Positions 53,231-61,413 of a stretch of 64,000 nucleotides of DNA are shown piece by piece. The notes beneath the pieces are model-generated. The model made no database searches. It was given only the letters and a program-made list of their open reading frames with translations, and was not told the origin of the DNA. Each line of letters begins with the position of its first letter. Position 1 is the stretch's first letter. A program made the translations under genes and the position numbers. Source of the DNA: Pseudonocardia kunmingensis (GTDB taxonomy: Bacteria > Actinomycetota > Actinomycetes > Mycobacteriales > Pseudonocardiaceae); the NCBI RefSeq assembly GCF_006716445.1, contig NZ_VFPA01000003.1, positions 248,001 through 312,000 on the forward strand, in the 5' to 3' direction.

Positions 53231-53476
53231 ATGGCGGGCACGGAGTTCGAGCAGCACACCCACGACGCGACGGTGCACGACCACGAGCACTGGCACGTCA
53301 CGCACAACTGGAGCGAGACGGCGGGCACGTTCGAGCACCTCGCGTCCAAGCACAGCCACCCGCACGACCACGCGGAAGTCGAGCACGCCCACGTGCCGCA
53401 CGTCGACTTCGACAGCGAGCACGCGGGCGAGGCGCACATCCACGACCACGACGAGCCGGTCGGCCGGGGCGGCTGA
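53231..53476 (+). CDS. Histidine-rich small protein
   Basis: An 81-residue acidic protein with 19 His residues in HxH runs (HDHEHWH, HSHPHDH, HIHDHD) and no Cys, signal peptide or membrane helix. GGGAGG precedes ATG 53231 at good spacing, so it is likely expressed. His-rich proteins of this kind often buffer or deliver Ni, Zn or Cu, but no metal enzyme lies beside it. Function not assignable. Confidence 0.7.
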   Translation: MAGTEFEQHTHDATVHDHEHWHVTHNWSETAGTFEHLASKHSHPHDHAEVEHAHVPHVDFDSEHAGEAHIHDHDEPVGRGG

Positions 53477-53485
53477 CCCGCGGCG

Positions 53486-54871
53486 CTACCGCGGCGGGCC
53501 GTGCGGGTGCTCGCGGCTGTCGTCGAGGCGCGTGGGGTCGAACTCCACCCGGCCGACGACGAGGTGGTTGACCAGCCACAGCACCGCGCCGATCGCCAGC
53601 AGGATCCCGGCGATCACGAACTGCGAGATCGGGCGCCCGGACAGCGGCGTCGCGAGGAAGCCGCACAGGACGATGCCGACCACCGGCGCCCATGTCGGCG
53701 CCCGGAAGTGCGCGTGCTCGGCCTTGTCCTTGCGCAGCACCAGCACGGCGACGTTCACGATCGTGAAGACCGCGAGCAGCAGGAGCGCCGTCGTGCCGCC
53801 CAGCACGCTCAGGTCGACGCTGACGACCAGCGCGTAGGCGATGACGCTGCTGAACAGGATCGAGACCCACGGCGTCCGCCGGTTCGGGTGCACCGTCGCG
53901 AACACCCGCGGCAGCACGCGCTCGTTCGCCATCCCGTACAGCAGGCGGCTCGCCATGAGCATGTTGATCAGCGCCGAGTTGACGACCGCGAGCAGCCCGA
54001 TCGCGGCGAACAGCTGCAGCGGGAAGCCGGGGGCACCGACCTCGAGGACGGCGAGCAGGGCACCGCTGCCGGCCGCGGCGAGCTCGTCGGAGGGGAGGAG
54101 CATCGAGGAGATGACGGCGACGACGACGTAGATGGCGCCCGCCACCGCCATGCCGACGAGCATCGCCCGCGGGAAGATCCGCACCGGGTCCCGGGTCTCC
54201 TCGGCCATGTTGACGGAGTCCTCGAAGCCGACCATCGCGAAGAACGCCAGCGAGACCGCGCCCGTGATCGCGAGCAGCGGCCCGCTGTCGTCCGTGTTGA
54301 TCTCGACGAGCCGGCTCGCATCCCCCTGGCCGCCGCCGATCGCCCACACCCCGACGAAGATGATGATCATCAGGCCGCTCACCTCGATGCACGTGAGCAG
54401 GACGTTCGCCTTGACCGACTCCCCCACCCCGCGGTAGTTGATGACCGCGAGGCCCGCGACGAACGCCAGCGCCACGATCCAGAGCGGCAGGACGGCGAAC
54501 TCCTTGAGGTACGTGTCGCCGAACGCCTTCGCCGCCGACGCCGCGGACGTCACGCCCGAGCTCATCACCGTGAAGGTGACCATGAACGTGAGGAACTGGA
54601 CCCCGAACGCGCGGTGCGTGTACAGCGCGGCGCCGCCGGCCCCGGGGTACTTCCCGACGAGCTCCAGGTAGCTGAACGCGGTGAGGAACGCGACCACGAA
54701 CGCGCCGAGGAACGGCAACCAGAGCGCGCCGCCGATCACTCCCGCCACCGAGCCGGTCAGGGCGTAGATGCCGGTGCCGAGGATGTCGCCGACCACGAAG
54801 AAGAGGAGGAGCTTCGGTCCGATCGCCCGCTTCAGCTCGGGCTGGGCCTGGGGTGGCGCGGAGTCCGTCAT
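53486..54871 (-). CDS. APC family amino acid permease
   Basis: A 461-residue transporter with 12 predicted helices. VVGDILGTGIYALTGSVAGVIGG contains the unwound helix-1 substrate motif GTGIY; GFEDSVNMAEETRDPVRIFPRA is the conserved loop after helix 6. It imports or exchanges amino acids or amines. ATG 54871 is not preceded by a clear Shine-Dalgarno, so the start is less certain. It is convergent with the His-rich gene (9 bp apart). Confidence 0.92.
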   Translation of the reverse strand: MTDSAPPQAQPELKRAIGPKLLLFFVVGDILGTGIYALTGSVAGVIGGALWLPFLGAFVVAFLTAFSYLELVGKYPGAGGAALYTHRAFGVQFLTFMVTFTVMSSGVTSAASAAKAFGDTYLKEFAVLPLWIVALAFVAGLAVINYRGVGESVKANVLLTCIEVSGLMIIIFVGVWAIGGGQGDASRLVEINTDDSGPLLAITGAVSLAFFAMVGFEDSVNMAEETRDPVRIFPRAMLVGMAVAGAIYVVVAVISSMLLPSDELAAAGSGALLAVLEVGAPGFPLQLFAAIGLLAVVNSALINMLMASRLLYGMANERVLPRVFATVHPNRRTPWVSILFSSVIAYALVVSVDLSVLGGTTALLLLAVFTIVNVAVLVLRKDKAEHAHFRAPTWAPVVGIVLCGFLATPLSGRPISQFVIAGILLAIGAVLWLVNHLVVGRVEFDPTRLDDSREHPHGPPR

Positions 54872-54936
54872 GTCGAAGGAGTGTGACGTGGCGCACGCGC
54901 CGCGTCGACCCTCTTGATCCTGATTTGAGGAGCGCG

Positions 54937-55158
54937 CTACGGCGCGCGCCGGCACCCGTTCGACCGCACGACGACCGCGTCGGCCCGGTGCGCCTGCAAC
55001 CGCCCGCACGGGCAGCGGCTCCAGACGAGCACGCCCTCGGACGTCGAGTGCCGGGAGAGGACCTGGTACGGCTCGGTGACGGGCCAGCCGCAGCCGGGGC
55101 AGGTCGGGGAGGTCGCATCCACACGTCGAGCGTGGCGCACCGGACCCGTCAGGTCCAT
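54937..55158 (-). CDS. Small zinc-ribbon-like protein
   Basis: A 73-residue (or about 61-residue) protein with CPGCGWPVTEPYQVLSRHST and RCPCGRLQAH: two CxxC/CxC-type pairs about 27 residues apart, a zinc-ribbon pattern. Start uncertain: ATG 55158 or GTG 55122, the latter giving a length closer to the core. It is divergent from the LysR gene, whose start lies 36 bp away. Function unknown. Confidence 0.65.
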   Translation of the reverse strand: MDLTGPVRHARRVDATSPTCPGCGWPVTEPYQVLSRHSTSEGVLVWSRCPCGRLQAHRADAVVVRSNGCRRAP

Positions 55159-55194
55159 TTCACGTTCTTACAAGGGACTGTACGATCCAGCTAC

Positions 55195-56142
55195 ATGATC
55201 GACCTGCGGCGCCTGCACGTCCTGCGCGTGGTGCACCAGCTCGGCACGGTCACGGCTGCGGCACGGGCGCTGCACCTGACCCCGTCGGCCGTGTCCCAGC
55301 AGCTCCGCCAGCTCGCCCACGAGCTCGAGGTGCCGCTGCTCGAGCCCGACGGCCGCCGGGTGCGCCTCACCCCCGCCGCCCACACCCTGCTCGGCCACGC
55401 CGACGACCTCGCCGCCCGCTGGGAGCGGGCTCGCGGGGACCTGCACGCCGACACCGTCGGTGCCGCCATGAGCCTGCGCCTGGCCGGCTTCACCTCCAGC
55501 CTGCGCACCCTGGTCGTCCCCGCCGTCGAGGACCTGCACGCGCACCGACCGGAGATCACCGTCCGGGTGCTGGAGGTCGAGACCGCGGAGGCGTTCGGAC
55601 GCGTCCTCACCGGCGACATCGACATCGCCGTCACCCTGCCCCACCAGGACGGGCCCCCGCTGGACGACCCGCGCTTCGAGCAGCACCCCCTCCTCGACGA
55701 GCCGCAGGACCTCCTCCTCCCCCGCCGCCACCGGCTCGCGGAGCGGACGTCCGTCGCCCTCGAGGAGGCCGCGCAGGAGCCGTGGGTGCTGCCCGCACCC
55801 GGCACCTGCGACCACCACGAGATCACCACCGCGGCGTGCGCGGCCGCCGGGTTCACCCCGAAGGCGGCCCACGAGGCCATGGACTGGTCGGCCGTGGCCA
55901 CGCTCGTCGCCGCCGGCCTCGGCGTCTGCCTCAAGCCGAGGTTCGTCCCGGTCCCGGCCGAGCTCGCGGTGGTGGCGGTGCCGCTGGCGGGTCCGACGGC
56001 CCCGCAGCGCCGCATCCTCACCTGCACCCGCCGCGGCAGCCGCAGCCAGCCGCACATCGCCCGCGGGCTCGCCGCGCTCCGGACCGCTGCGCACGCCGCG
56101 CGCGGCGCCGGGCCGGCCGAGCGCCTCCGCCCGGTCGGCTGA
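55195..56142 (+). CDS. LysR family transcriptional regulator
   Basis: A 315-residue LysR protein: HTH near residues 18-40 (TVTAAARALHLTPSAVSQQLRQL), then the two-lobe effector domain and a basic Ala-rich tail. TACGAT (55181-55186) ends 8 nt before ATG 55195 and is the same -10 sequence used by the other LysR gene (4034-4039), so leaderless. Its target may be the divergent zinc-ribbon gene or the APC permease beyond. Confidence 0.92.
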   Translation: MIDLRRLHVLRVVHQLGTVTAAARALHLTPSAVSQQLRQLAHELEVPLLEPDGRRVRLTPAAHTLLGHADDLAARWERARGDLHADTVGAAMSLRLAGFTSSLRTLVVPAVEDLHAHRPEITVRVLEVETAEAFGRVLTGDIDIAVTLPHQDGPPLDDPRFEQHPLLDEPQDLLLPRRHRLAERTSVALEEAAQEPWVLPAPGTCDHHEITTAACAAAGFTPKAAHEAMDWSAVATLVAAGLGVCLKPRFVPVPAELAVVAVPLAGPTAPQRRILTCTRRGSRSQPHIARGLAALRTAAHAARGAGPAERLRPVG

Positions 56143-56178
56143 CACCCCTGGCCGCCCGTCCCGCGGGAACGCGGTGAG

Positions 56179-56226
56179 CGGAACACCAGCGCAGTTCGAT
56201 CACGAGTGGACGACCCTGGTGTTCCG
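56179..56226. terminator. Inverted repeat downstream of lysR
   Basis: An 11-bp perfect inverted repeat CGGAACACCAG / CTGGTGTTCCG (56179-56189 and 56216-56226) with a 26-nt loop, 36 bp after the lysR stop. It may be a terminator. The remaining bases to 56445 show no gene or other pattern I can support. Confidence 0.4.
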
Positions 56227-56445
56227 TTCAACCGTGGGGGCAGGTAGCGGCGCGAGGGAAGCCGGGCGAGTGCGGTGGCCACGGACGTTCGCGACAGGTA
56301 GGGCGAGCCGCGGTGGGCGCGCCGTACCCAGCTCGAGACCGCTGCCCCACCCGCGTCCAGGCGTCGCTCGCGGTCGCCCCGGCGCCCGGCCCGACCCCCG
56401 GCGCCGAGGGGGTCAAGAACGCGGCTGACTCGTGGGCTCCGAAAC

Positions 56446-56888
56446 GGGATTCGCATGACGAACGGCACTTTCGTCGGCTAGGTACCGACGAAAGTGCCGT
56501 TCGTCCGGGTGGGAGCCGCGGCAGCAACGAGCTCGTCCGGAACAGGCCTGGGCCATGTCGGGAACGGCCGCCGGGCCAGCCACAATTCTCGGTAGTTGTG
56601 CCAACCCGGCCGCCTCGCCGACGGGCGGCGGCAGGGGGACCCGGCCGACTGCGCCCGGAACCGGGCCGGGGCGGGCGGCAGTGGTCTCGAGCCGGAACGG
56701 CCCGCCCACAGGAGCTTTCCCCGAGCATATCGACACCATGGGTCTGCGCCCCGAGACTCATGACGTCGACCGGGTCGTGCACAGGCGCGTTCCGCGGAAC
56801 GCGAAGCCCCAATCGCCAGGCTCCCCCGGACGAACGGCACTCTCGTCGGTACCTAGCCGACGAAAGTGCCGTTCGTCATGCGAATCCC
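56446..56888. mobile_element. MITE-like element with palindromic terminal inverted repeats
   Basis: About 70-bp inverted repeats at 56446-56517 and 56819-56888 bound about 300 bp without a credible gene. Each terminal repeat begins GGGATTCGCATGACG and holds its own palindrome: a perfect 21-bp stem at left (56457-56477 with 56485-56505, loop CTAGGTA) and the same with one mismatch at right (56829-56849 with 56857-56877). No target-site duplication was found. It lies in a convergent intergenic region. It could instead be two separate palindromic repeats inserted in opposite orientation. Confidence 0.55.
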
Positions 56889-56961
56889 TCTTCCCGGAGT
56901 TCCTTTCGCCCGCACGGCGAGCCGCCGCAGTTCACAACCGGCGAACGTATGCGGTCACGCG

Positions 56962-58041
56962 CTACTGCCGGCTCCCGCCACCATCGCCGCCACCCGAGCC
57001 ACCGCCGTCGGAGCCACCGTCTTCGGAGCCACCGCCGCCGGAGCCACCGCTGTCCGAACCACCGCTGTCCGAACCACCATCGCCTGAGTCGCCACCGTCC
57101 GAACCGCCACCGTCCGAACCGCCGTCCGGCGGGCCGGAGGGGTCCTCGCCGTGGTCGCCGCCGGGCGGGTCGGTCGGCTCGGGCGTCGGCTCCGGCTCCG
57201 GCTCGGGTTCGGGGTCCGGTGTGGGTTCGGGGTCCGGAGTCGGTTCCGGGTCCGGCGTGGGTTCGGGATCCGGCGTCGGGTCGGGCGTGGGCTCAGGATC
57301 CGGCGACGGGCTGGGCGACGGGTCCGGCGACGGGCTGGGAGACGGGCTCGGTCGCGGGTCGTCGTCGTTGCCGTCGTGGTGGTCCTCGCCGGGGCGGTCA
57401 GGGCGCGGCGAGGAGTCGTGCGAGCGGTCGTCCGAGGCGTGCTGCGTCGCACGGCTGCGGGTGGGGTCGTCGCGCTCGTCCGGGCTCGCAGAAGTGGGGG
57501 ACGCAGCCAGGGGGGCCGGGACGGCCGCGAGCGGGGCGGGCGGTGCCACGGGAGGCGCAACCGGCGCCGCGGGACCCGGTGCGGGCGGGAGCCACTGCGG
57601 GAGCGCGACGGAGGCCAGCACCGTCGGGGCGCCCGCGGCGAGGCGGGCGAGCGCGGCGATCCGGCCCGGGTCGACGAGCTGGTGCCCGGCGTCGGGAGCC
57701 CCGGTCGACGACTCGGCCGTGAACAGCATGCCGCCGGCATCGGTGCTGCTGTGGCCGGCAGCCCGGACGTCACCGGTGACCAGGCCGGTCGGGGCCGTGT
57801 CTCCGGACAGCACGACCACCGAGGACACGCTCGCCGCGGCGACACCCGCCACGGCGGTGGCGGCGAAGAGCGGGGCAGGCGCGACTCCGCGGCGCGGCGC
57901 GCGGCGATGGGCCCCACCCGGGCGCCCGGCGGCCGCGGCGGCCTCCCGCTGGACGAGCGCGTCGACGCTGATCCCGGCTCGGCGCGCGCGGGGCTGCCCG
58001 TCGACGCGGGACGTCGCCGAGTAATTACGGTCCGTGTTCAC
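56962..58041 (-). CDS. Membrane-anchored Pro/Glu/Gly-Ser-rich surface protein
   Basis: A 359-residue protein: basic cytoplasmic N-terminus (about 50 residues), one hydrophobic segment (PLFAATAVAGVAAASVSSVVV), then an extracytoplasmic part with Ala/Pro-rich stretch, Asp/Ser-rich stretch, PSPSPDPSPSPS and PDPEPT-type tandem repeats, and a Gly-Ser-Asp-rich tail ending in GGGSRQ. It is likely a cell-wall-spanning linker with no enzymatic domain. GTG 58041 is preferred over GTG 58050 because GGGAG lies 8 nt before it. Opposite-strand frames exist but are mirror products of the repeats. Confidence 0.7.
   Translation of the reverse strand: MNTDRNYSATSRVDGQPRARRAGISVDALVQREAAAAAGRPGGAHRRAPRRGVAPAPLFAATAVAGVAAASVSSVVVLSGDTAPTGLVTGDVRAAGHSSTDAGGMLFTAESSTGAPDAGHQLVDPGRIAALARLAAGAPTVLASVALPQWLPPAPGPAAPVAPPVAPPAPLAAVPAPLAASPTSASPDERDDPTRSRATQHASDDRSHDSSPRPDRPGEDHHDGNDDDPRPSPSPSPSPDPSPSPSPDPEPTPDPTPDPEPTPDPEPTPDPEPTPDPEPEPEPEPTPEPTDPPGGDHGEDPSGPPDGGSDGGGSDGGDSGDGGSDSGGSDSGGSGGGGSEDGGSDGGGSGGGDGGGSRQ
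57170..57330 (-). repeat. Coding tandem repeat, PDPEPT/PSPDP hexads
   Basis: Near-identical 18-bp units encode PDPEPTPDP-type repeats inside the surface protein. Such repeats often vary in number between strains, changing linker length. Confidence 0.7.
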
Positions 58042-58171
58042 CGTGCGCACTCCCGGGGAGCGAAGACGCCTGACCGGACGACGGTCAGGGCCCGAACGGG
58101 GTATTCGTGCGCGCAGAATTTAACTCATCGTGTCCAGTAGTGGTCCAGGGTGTCCCGGGTCACGCGCCAGG

Positions 58172-58795
58172 TCAGGTCTGCGGAGCCCCGGGGGCGGGCC
58201 ACGGCGGCCGGGCCGGTCGCGGGACGGGAGCCTGCGGGGGCTCCGGAGCGGGCGCGCTCACCTCGCCCGACCCGTCGTGCCCGCTCCGCACGCGCTGCAG
58301 CGCCGCTTCGGCGTCGTGCAGCTCCTGCGTGGCCCGGACGAGGTCGGCGACGGACGGGCGGTGGCGCAGGGGCTTCGGCGCCGGTGGGTGCCGGCGCCGC
58401 AGCACGACGAACCCGGCGACCAGCCCGGCGATCGTGGGCAGGACGAGCATGGCGGCGGGCCCGACGTAGGCGGCCGCGAGCAACCAGATGACGAGCAGCC
58501 CGCTGAGCAGGCCGCCGCCGACGATGAGCAGCAGCAACTGCTGCCAGGTGGGCATCGGGCCGCGGGGGGCACCACCACCCTCGGCGCCGGTGGACGGGCC
58601 GACCCCTTCGGTGGCCGCACTGCGCAGCGCCCGGTAGCGCTCCGCCGCCGCCGCGGCCGCGTGCTCGGCGGCGTGCAGCGCCCGTGCCGACCGCTCCTCG
58701 GCGCGGGCCCTGCGGACGCGTTGCCACATCATGGCGACGGACTCGCCACGGCCCGACAGTTCCCGGTTCGACCGGCGCCGACTCGACAGGTCCAT
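58172..58795 (-). CDS. Two-helix membrane protein, unknown function
   Basis: A 207-residue protein with an Arg/Ala-rich cytoplasmic N-terminal helix (about 20-65, heptad-like AHAAEHAAAAAAERYRAL), two adjacent membrane helices (LLLLIVGGGLLSGLLVIWLL and AAMLVLPTIAGLVAGFVVL) and a Pro-rich C-terminus with DLVRATQELHDAEAALQRV as a short coiled coil. ATG 58795 follows GAGGG. No family recognised. Confidence 0.7.
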   Translation of the reverse strand: MDLSSRRRSNRELSGRGESVAMMWQRVRRARAEERSARALHAAEHAAAAAAERYRALRSAATEGVGPSTGAEGGGAPRGPMPTWQQLLLLIVGGGLLSGLLVIWLLAAAYVGPAAMLVLPTIAGLVAGFVVLRRRHPPAPKPLRHRPSVADLVRATQELHDAEAALQRVRSGHDGSGEVSAPAPEPPQAPVPRPARPPWPAPGAPQT

Positions 58796-58883
58796 GGGCA
58801 CCCTCGCTCACCTCCGCCCCTCGCTCCACTGCAGTACCCGATCTTCGGACCGCCCTCGCCGCTCGATCCGGTGACGTGCGCGT

Positions 58884-60074
58884 TCATCCGCTGTAGATCC
58901 CGATGCCGTTGGGCACCAGCCGGGGCGAGGGGCCCGACGGGTCGTTGACGATCGTGACCTCGCCGGCGCCGGGCGAGCGGTGGACGAGCGTCGAGGAGCC
59001 GCCGCCGTCGAGGTTCACGGCGTCGTCCACGTCCATCTCGCGCAGCAGCGTGGCGAGCTCGCGCAGCGTGGCCCCGACGCTGTCGGACTGCCGCCCGTCG
59101 AGGGTGAGCAGCCAGAGGCGCCGGCCGTCGGAGCTGGTGCCGACGGCACTGCGGGGCGCGCGCTCCCGGTCGTCGAGGTCGGCGACGGGCGCACCGGCGA
59201 ACATGATCGGGCTGCCGCCGACGGCGAACTCGGGGGACTCGCCGCTCTCCGGCACCAGCTCGTAGGAGACCTCGACCGGGTCGCCGACCTCCAGCGAGCG
59301 CAGGGTCTCGGCACCCTGCTCCCGCCCGGTCAGGACGAGCTCGCCGTCCGGGATCCGACCGGCGCCGGGGGGCCCCGCCCGCACCACGGTGGAGTCGCGC
59401 ACCTGCACCTCCGCCTGCTCGGCCGCGCAGGGGGCGTTCCGGTCGACGTCGGTGCCGCAGAGTGTCCGGCCGCGCTCGACCTCACCCCACTCGGGCGTGA
59501 AGATCCCGATCCCGTCGACGGGCACCGCGTACTGGTTCAGCGCCACCACCGGGATCGTCTCGGACGGCGCCTCCACCCGCGCGTCCAGCCGCAGCCGGTC
59601 GATGCGGGCGACGCGGTCGGTGCCGACCGTGAACACGTGGTCGGTCTCGGCACCCGGGACGGCGGGGCCCATCCGGCGGCCCTGCGGCACCGCCGCCTTC
59701 AGCGGTCGGCCGTCGATCACGGCCGGCCCGGTCGGAGCGTTGGTGGCGCCGATGTCGAAGAAGTCGCCGTTGATGCCGGCCACCGCGTCCGTGCCGTTCG
59801 CCATCTCCGCGATCGGTCCGCGGGCGGCCACGGCCCCCGGGGTGAGCAGGTCGGCGTGCACCGACGAGACGCCGAGGTCGACCTCGACGACGTCGCCGAG
59901 CACCTGGCCGGCGGCCGCGGTGGTGCGGAGCTCGCGATGGCTGACGCCGGGCGCGAGTGCCCGCGCGGGGTGCAGCTCGGCGAGGGCGCGCTCGCCCTCC
60001 GGGGAAGGTGACGGCGGTGGGTCGCCTGCCGGGACGGCGAACGCGAGCACCGCCGCCAGGACCACCGCGAGCAC
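58884..60074 (-). CDS. Secreted phosphodiester glycosidase family protein (NAGPA/DUF2233-like)
   Basis: A 396-residue exported protein: signal peptide (LAVVLAAVLAFAVPA) then the phosphodiester glycosidase domain with GINGDFFDI, SAVGTSSDGRRLWLLTLDGRQ and DDAVNLDGGGSSTLV, the motifs of the NAGPA/YpgL-like fold. Related enzymes remove a sugar from phosphodiester-linked glycans, for example teichoic acids or EPS. GTG 60074 is chosen as GGGAGG sits 5 nt upstream; GTG 60080 touches that motif. The promoter region faces the lipoprotein operon. Confidence 0.88.
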   Translation of the reverse strand: MLAVVLAAVLAFAVPAGDPPPSPSPEGERALAELHPARALAPGVSHRELRTTAAAGQVLGDVVEVDLGVSSVHADLLTPGAVAARGPIAEMANGTDAVAGINGDFFDIGATNAPTGPAVIDGRPLKAAVPQGRRMGPAVPGAETDHVFTVGTDRVARIDRLRLDARVEAPSETIPVVALNQYAVPVDGIGIFTPEWGEVERGRTLCGTDVDRNAPCAAEQAEVQVRDSTVVRAGPPGAGRIPDGELVLTGREQGAETLRSLEVGDPVEVSYELVPESGESPEFAVGGSPIMFAGAPVADLDDRERAPRSAVGTSSDGRRLWLLTLDGRQSDSVGATLRELATLLREMDVDDAVNLDGGGSSTLVHRSPGAGEVTIVNDPSGPSPRLVPNGIGIYSG

Positions 60075-60254
60075 CGCCACCTCCCGACGCCGTGATCAGG
60101 CGCTGTGATCATCCGATGACGCGGATCGGATCATGCGCGGGCGCGCGGGCGGGGCGGCTCCACGCCGCGTTCACCCTCAGGAGTCCCAACGGCGCCCGAT
60201 CCGGTGATCCGGCTCGCCTGCCCGGCGTTTCGCGGGACGAGCGGAGGGGTAGAA

Positions 60255-60641
60255 ATGATCATGAATCTTCCGCGGACGGTCGCCCTGTGCGGCGCCGCCG
60301 TTCTCCTCGCCGGCTGTTCGGCGATGCAGCGTCCCGACGTCGAACGCGCCGCCGCCGACTTCGCCACCGGCGACCCCGCCGCCCGCTGCGCGTTGCTCGC
60401 CCCGGCCGCCCGCGCGAGCCTCGAGCACGACGGTCCGCAAACGTGCACCGATGCCGTCGCCGACGTGGCACCGTCGGGCGGTCAGGTGCAGCAGACGGAG
60501 GTCTGGGGCGACGAGGCGCAGGTCCGCCTCGCCGACGACACGCTGTTCCTCACCCGCACCGCCGACGGCTGGAAGGTCATCGCGGCCGGCTGCACGGCGA
60601 ACGGCGATGCCCCTTACACGTGCAGTCTGGAGGGGCCGTGA
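60255..60641 (+). CDS. Small lipoprotein, first gene of a three-gene operon
   Basis: A 128-residue lipoprotein with a signal peptide and lipobox LAGC (Cys about residue 21). The mature part carries four further Cys (RCAL, TCTD, GCTA, YTCS) that may form disulphides, and ends VIAAGCTANGDAPYTC. ATG 60255 has GGAGGGG 6 nt upstream. GTGA overlap couples it to a 30-residue membrane peptide, which is coupled to a DUF6766 protein. Confidence 0.8.
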   Translation: MIMNLPRTVALCGAAVLLAGCSAMQRPDVERAAADFATGDPAARCALLAPAARASLEHDGPQTCTDAVADVAPSGGQVQQTEVWGDEAQVRLADDTLFLTRTADGWKVIAAGCTANGDAPYTCSLEGP

Positions 60642-60730
60642 GATCCGTGCGCATCCTGTTCGTGGCGTACCTGGCCGTGATCGTGGTCGGGCTCGTGTAC
60701 TTCACCCTGCTCGGGCTGATGGGGCGGTGA
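60638..60730 (+). CDS. 30-residue single-helix membrane peptide
   Basis: GTG 60638 opens a frame encoding a 30-residue peptide: basic start (MRSVR) followed by one hydrophobic helix and the end LLGLMGR. Both its start (GTGA with the lipoprotein stop) and its stop (GTGA with the DUF6766 start) are 4-nt overlaps, which strongly suggests it is translated. No known family. Confidence 0.6.
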   Translation: MRSVRILFVAYLAVIVVGLVYFTLLGLMGR

Positions 60731-61410
60731 GCGCCGTGCGGACGACCCTGCGCAACAACGGGATCGGGCTGGTGTTCGGCGGCCTGTTCCTGCTCATGCT
60801 CGTCGGCCAGGCCTTCGCCGGTCAGGCGCAGTACAACGACCAGCAGATCTCCGACGGGGCCGATCCGGTCTCGCTCGCGCACTACGTGACGTCCTCGACG
60901 TTCGCCGTGGACGTCGTGGAGAACTGGCAGTCGGAGTACCTGCAGTTCTTCCTCTACATCTTCGCCACGGTGTACTTCGTGCAGAAGGGCTCGCCCGAGT
61001 CGAAGGACGTCGAGAAGGCCGGCCCGGAGTCGGACGTGGAGCAGCTCGTCGGTGCTCACGCCCGGGACGACTCACCGCGCGGGGCACGGCTCGACGACTG
61101 GCGCGGCCTGCTGTTCTCCCGCTCCCTCGGGATCGTGATGGGCGGCATCTTCGTCCTGTCCTGGCTCGCCCAGTCCGTCACCGGCTGGGCGGCGTTCAAC
61201 TCCGAGCAGCTCGGCAGCAGGCAGGATCCCGTCACCTGGCTGGGCTACCTCGCCGAAGCGGACTTCTGGAACCGCACCCTGCAGAACTGGCAGTCCGAGA
61301 TGCTCGCGGTGGGATCGATGGCCGTGCTCGGGGTCTACCTGCGCCAGCGCGGCTCACCGGAGTCGAAGCCGGTGGGCGCCGCGCACGCCGACACGGGCGA
61401 GACGGGCTGA
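60727..61410 (+). CDS. DUF6766 family membrane protein with internal duplication
   Basis: A 227-residue protein of the DUF6766 type with four membrane helices as two repeats. Repeat 1 (about 8-95): NNGIGLVFGGLFLLMLVGQAF, YNDQQISDGADPVSL, ENWQSEYLQFF and KGSPESK; repeat 2 (about 130-220): SLGIVMGGIFVLSWLAQSV, FNSEQLGSRQDPVTW, QNWQSEMLAVG and RGSPESKP. The conserved NWQSE after a long extracytoplasmic loop is repeated exactly. Function unknown. It ends 3 bp from the convergent ABC exporter. Confidence 0.85.
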   Translation: MSAVRTTLRNNGIGLVFGGLFLLMLVGQAFAGQAQYNDQQISDGADPVSLAHYVTSSTFAVDVVENWQSEYLQFFLYIFATVYFVQKGSPESKDVEKAGPESDVEQLVGAHARDDSPRGARLDDWRGLLFSRSLGIVMGGIFVLSWLAQSVTGWAAFNSEQLGSRQDPVTWLGYLAEADFWNRTLQNWQSEMLAVGSMAVLGVYLRQRGSPESKPVGAAHADTGETG

Positions 61411-61413
61411 CGC

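Noticed and set aside
56518..56818. Transposase gene inside the palindromic element
   Set aside because: No frame in this 300 bp shows any transposase motif.
56555..58024. 489-codon plus-strand ORF rich in Ser-Glu-Pro-Pro
   Set aside because: Mirror of the PDPEPT repeat gene on the minus strand and running through the palindromic element; the minus frame has a membrane helix and a ribosome site.
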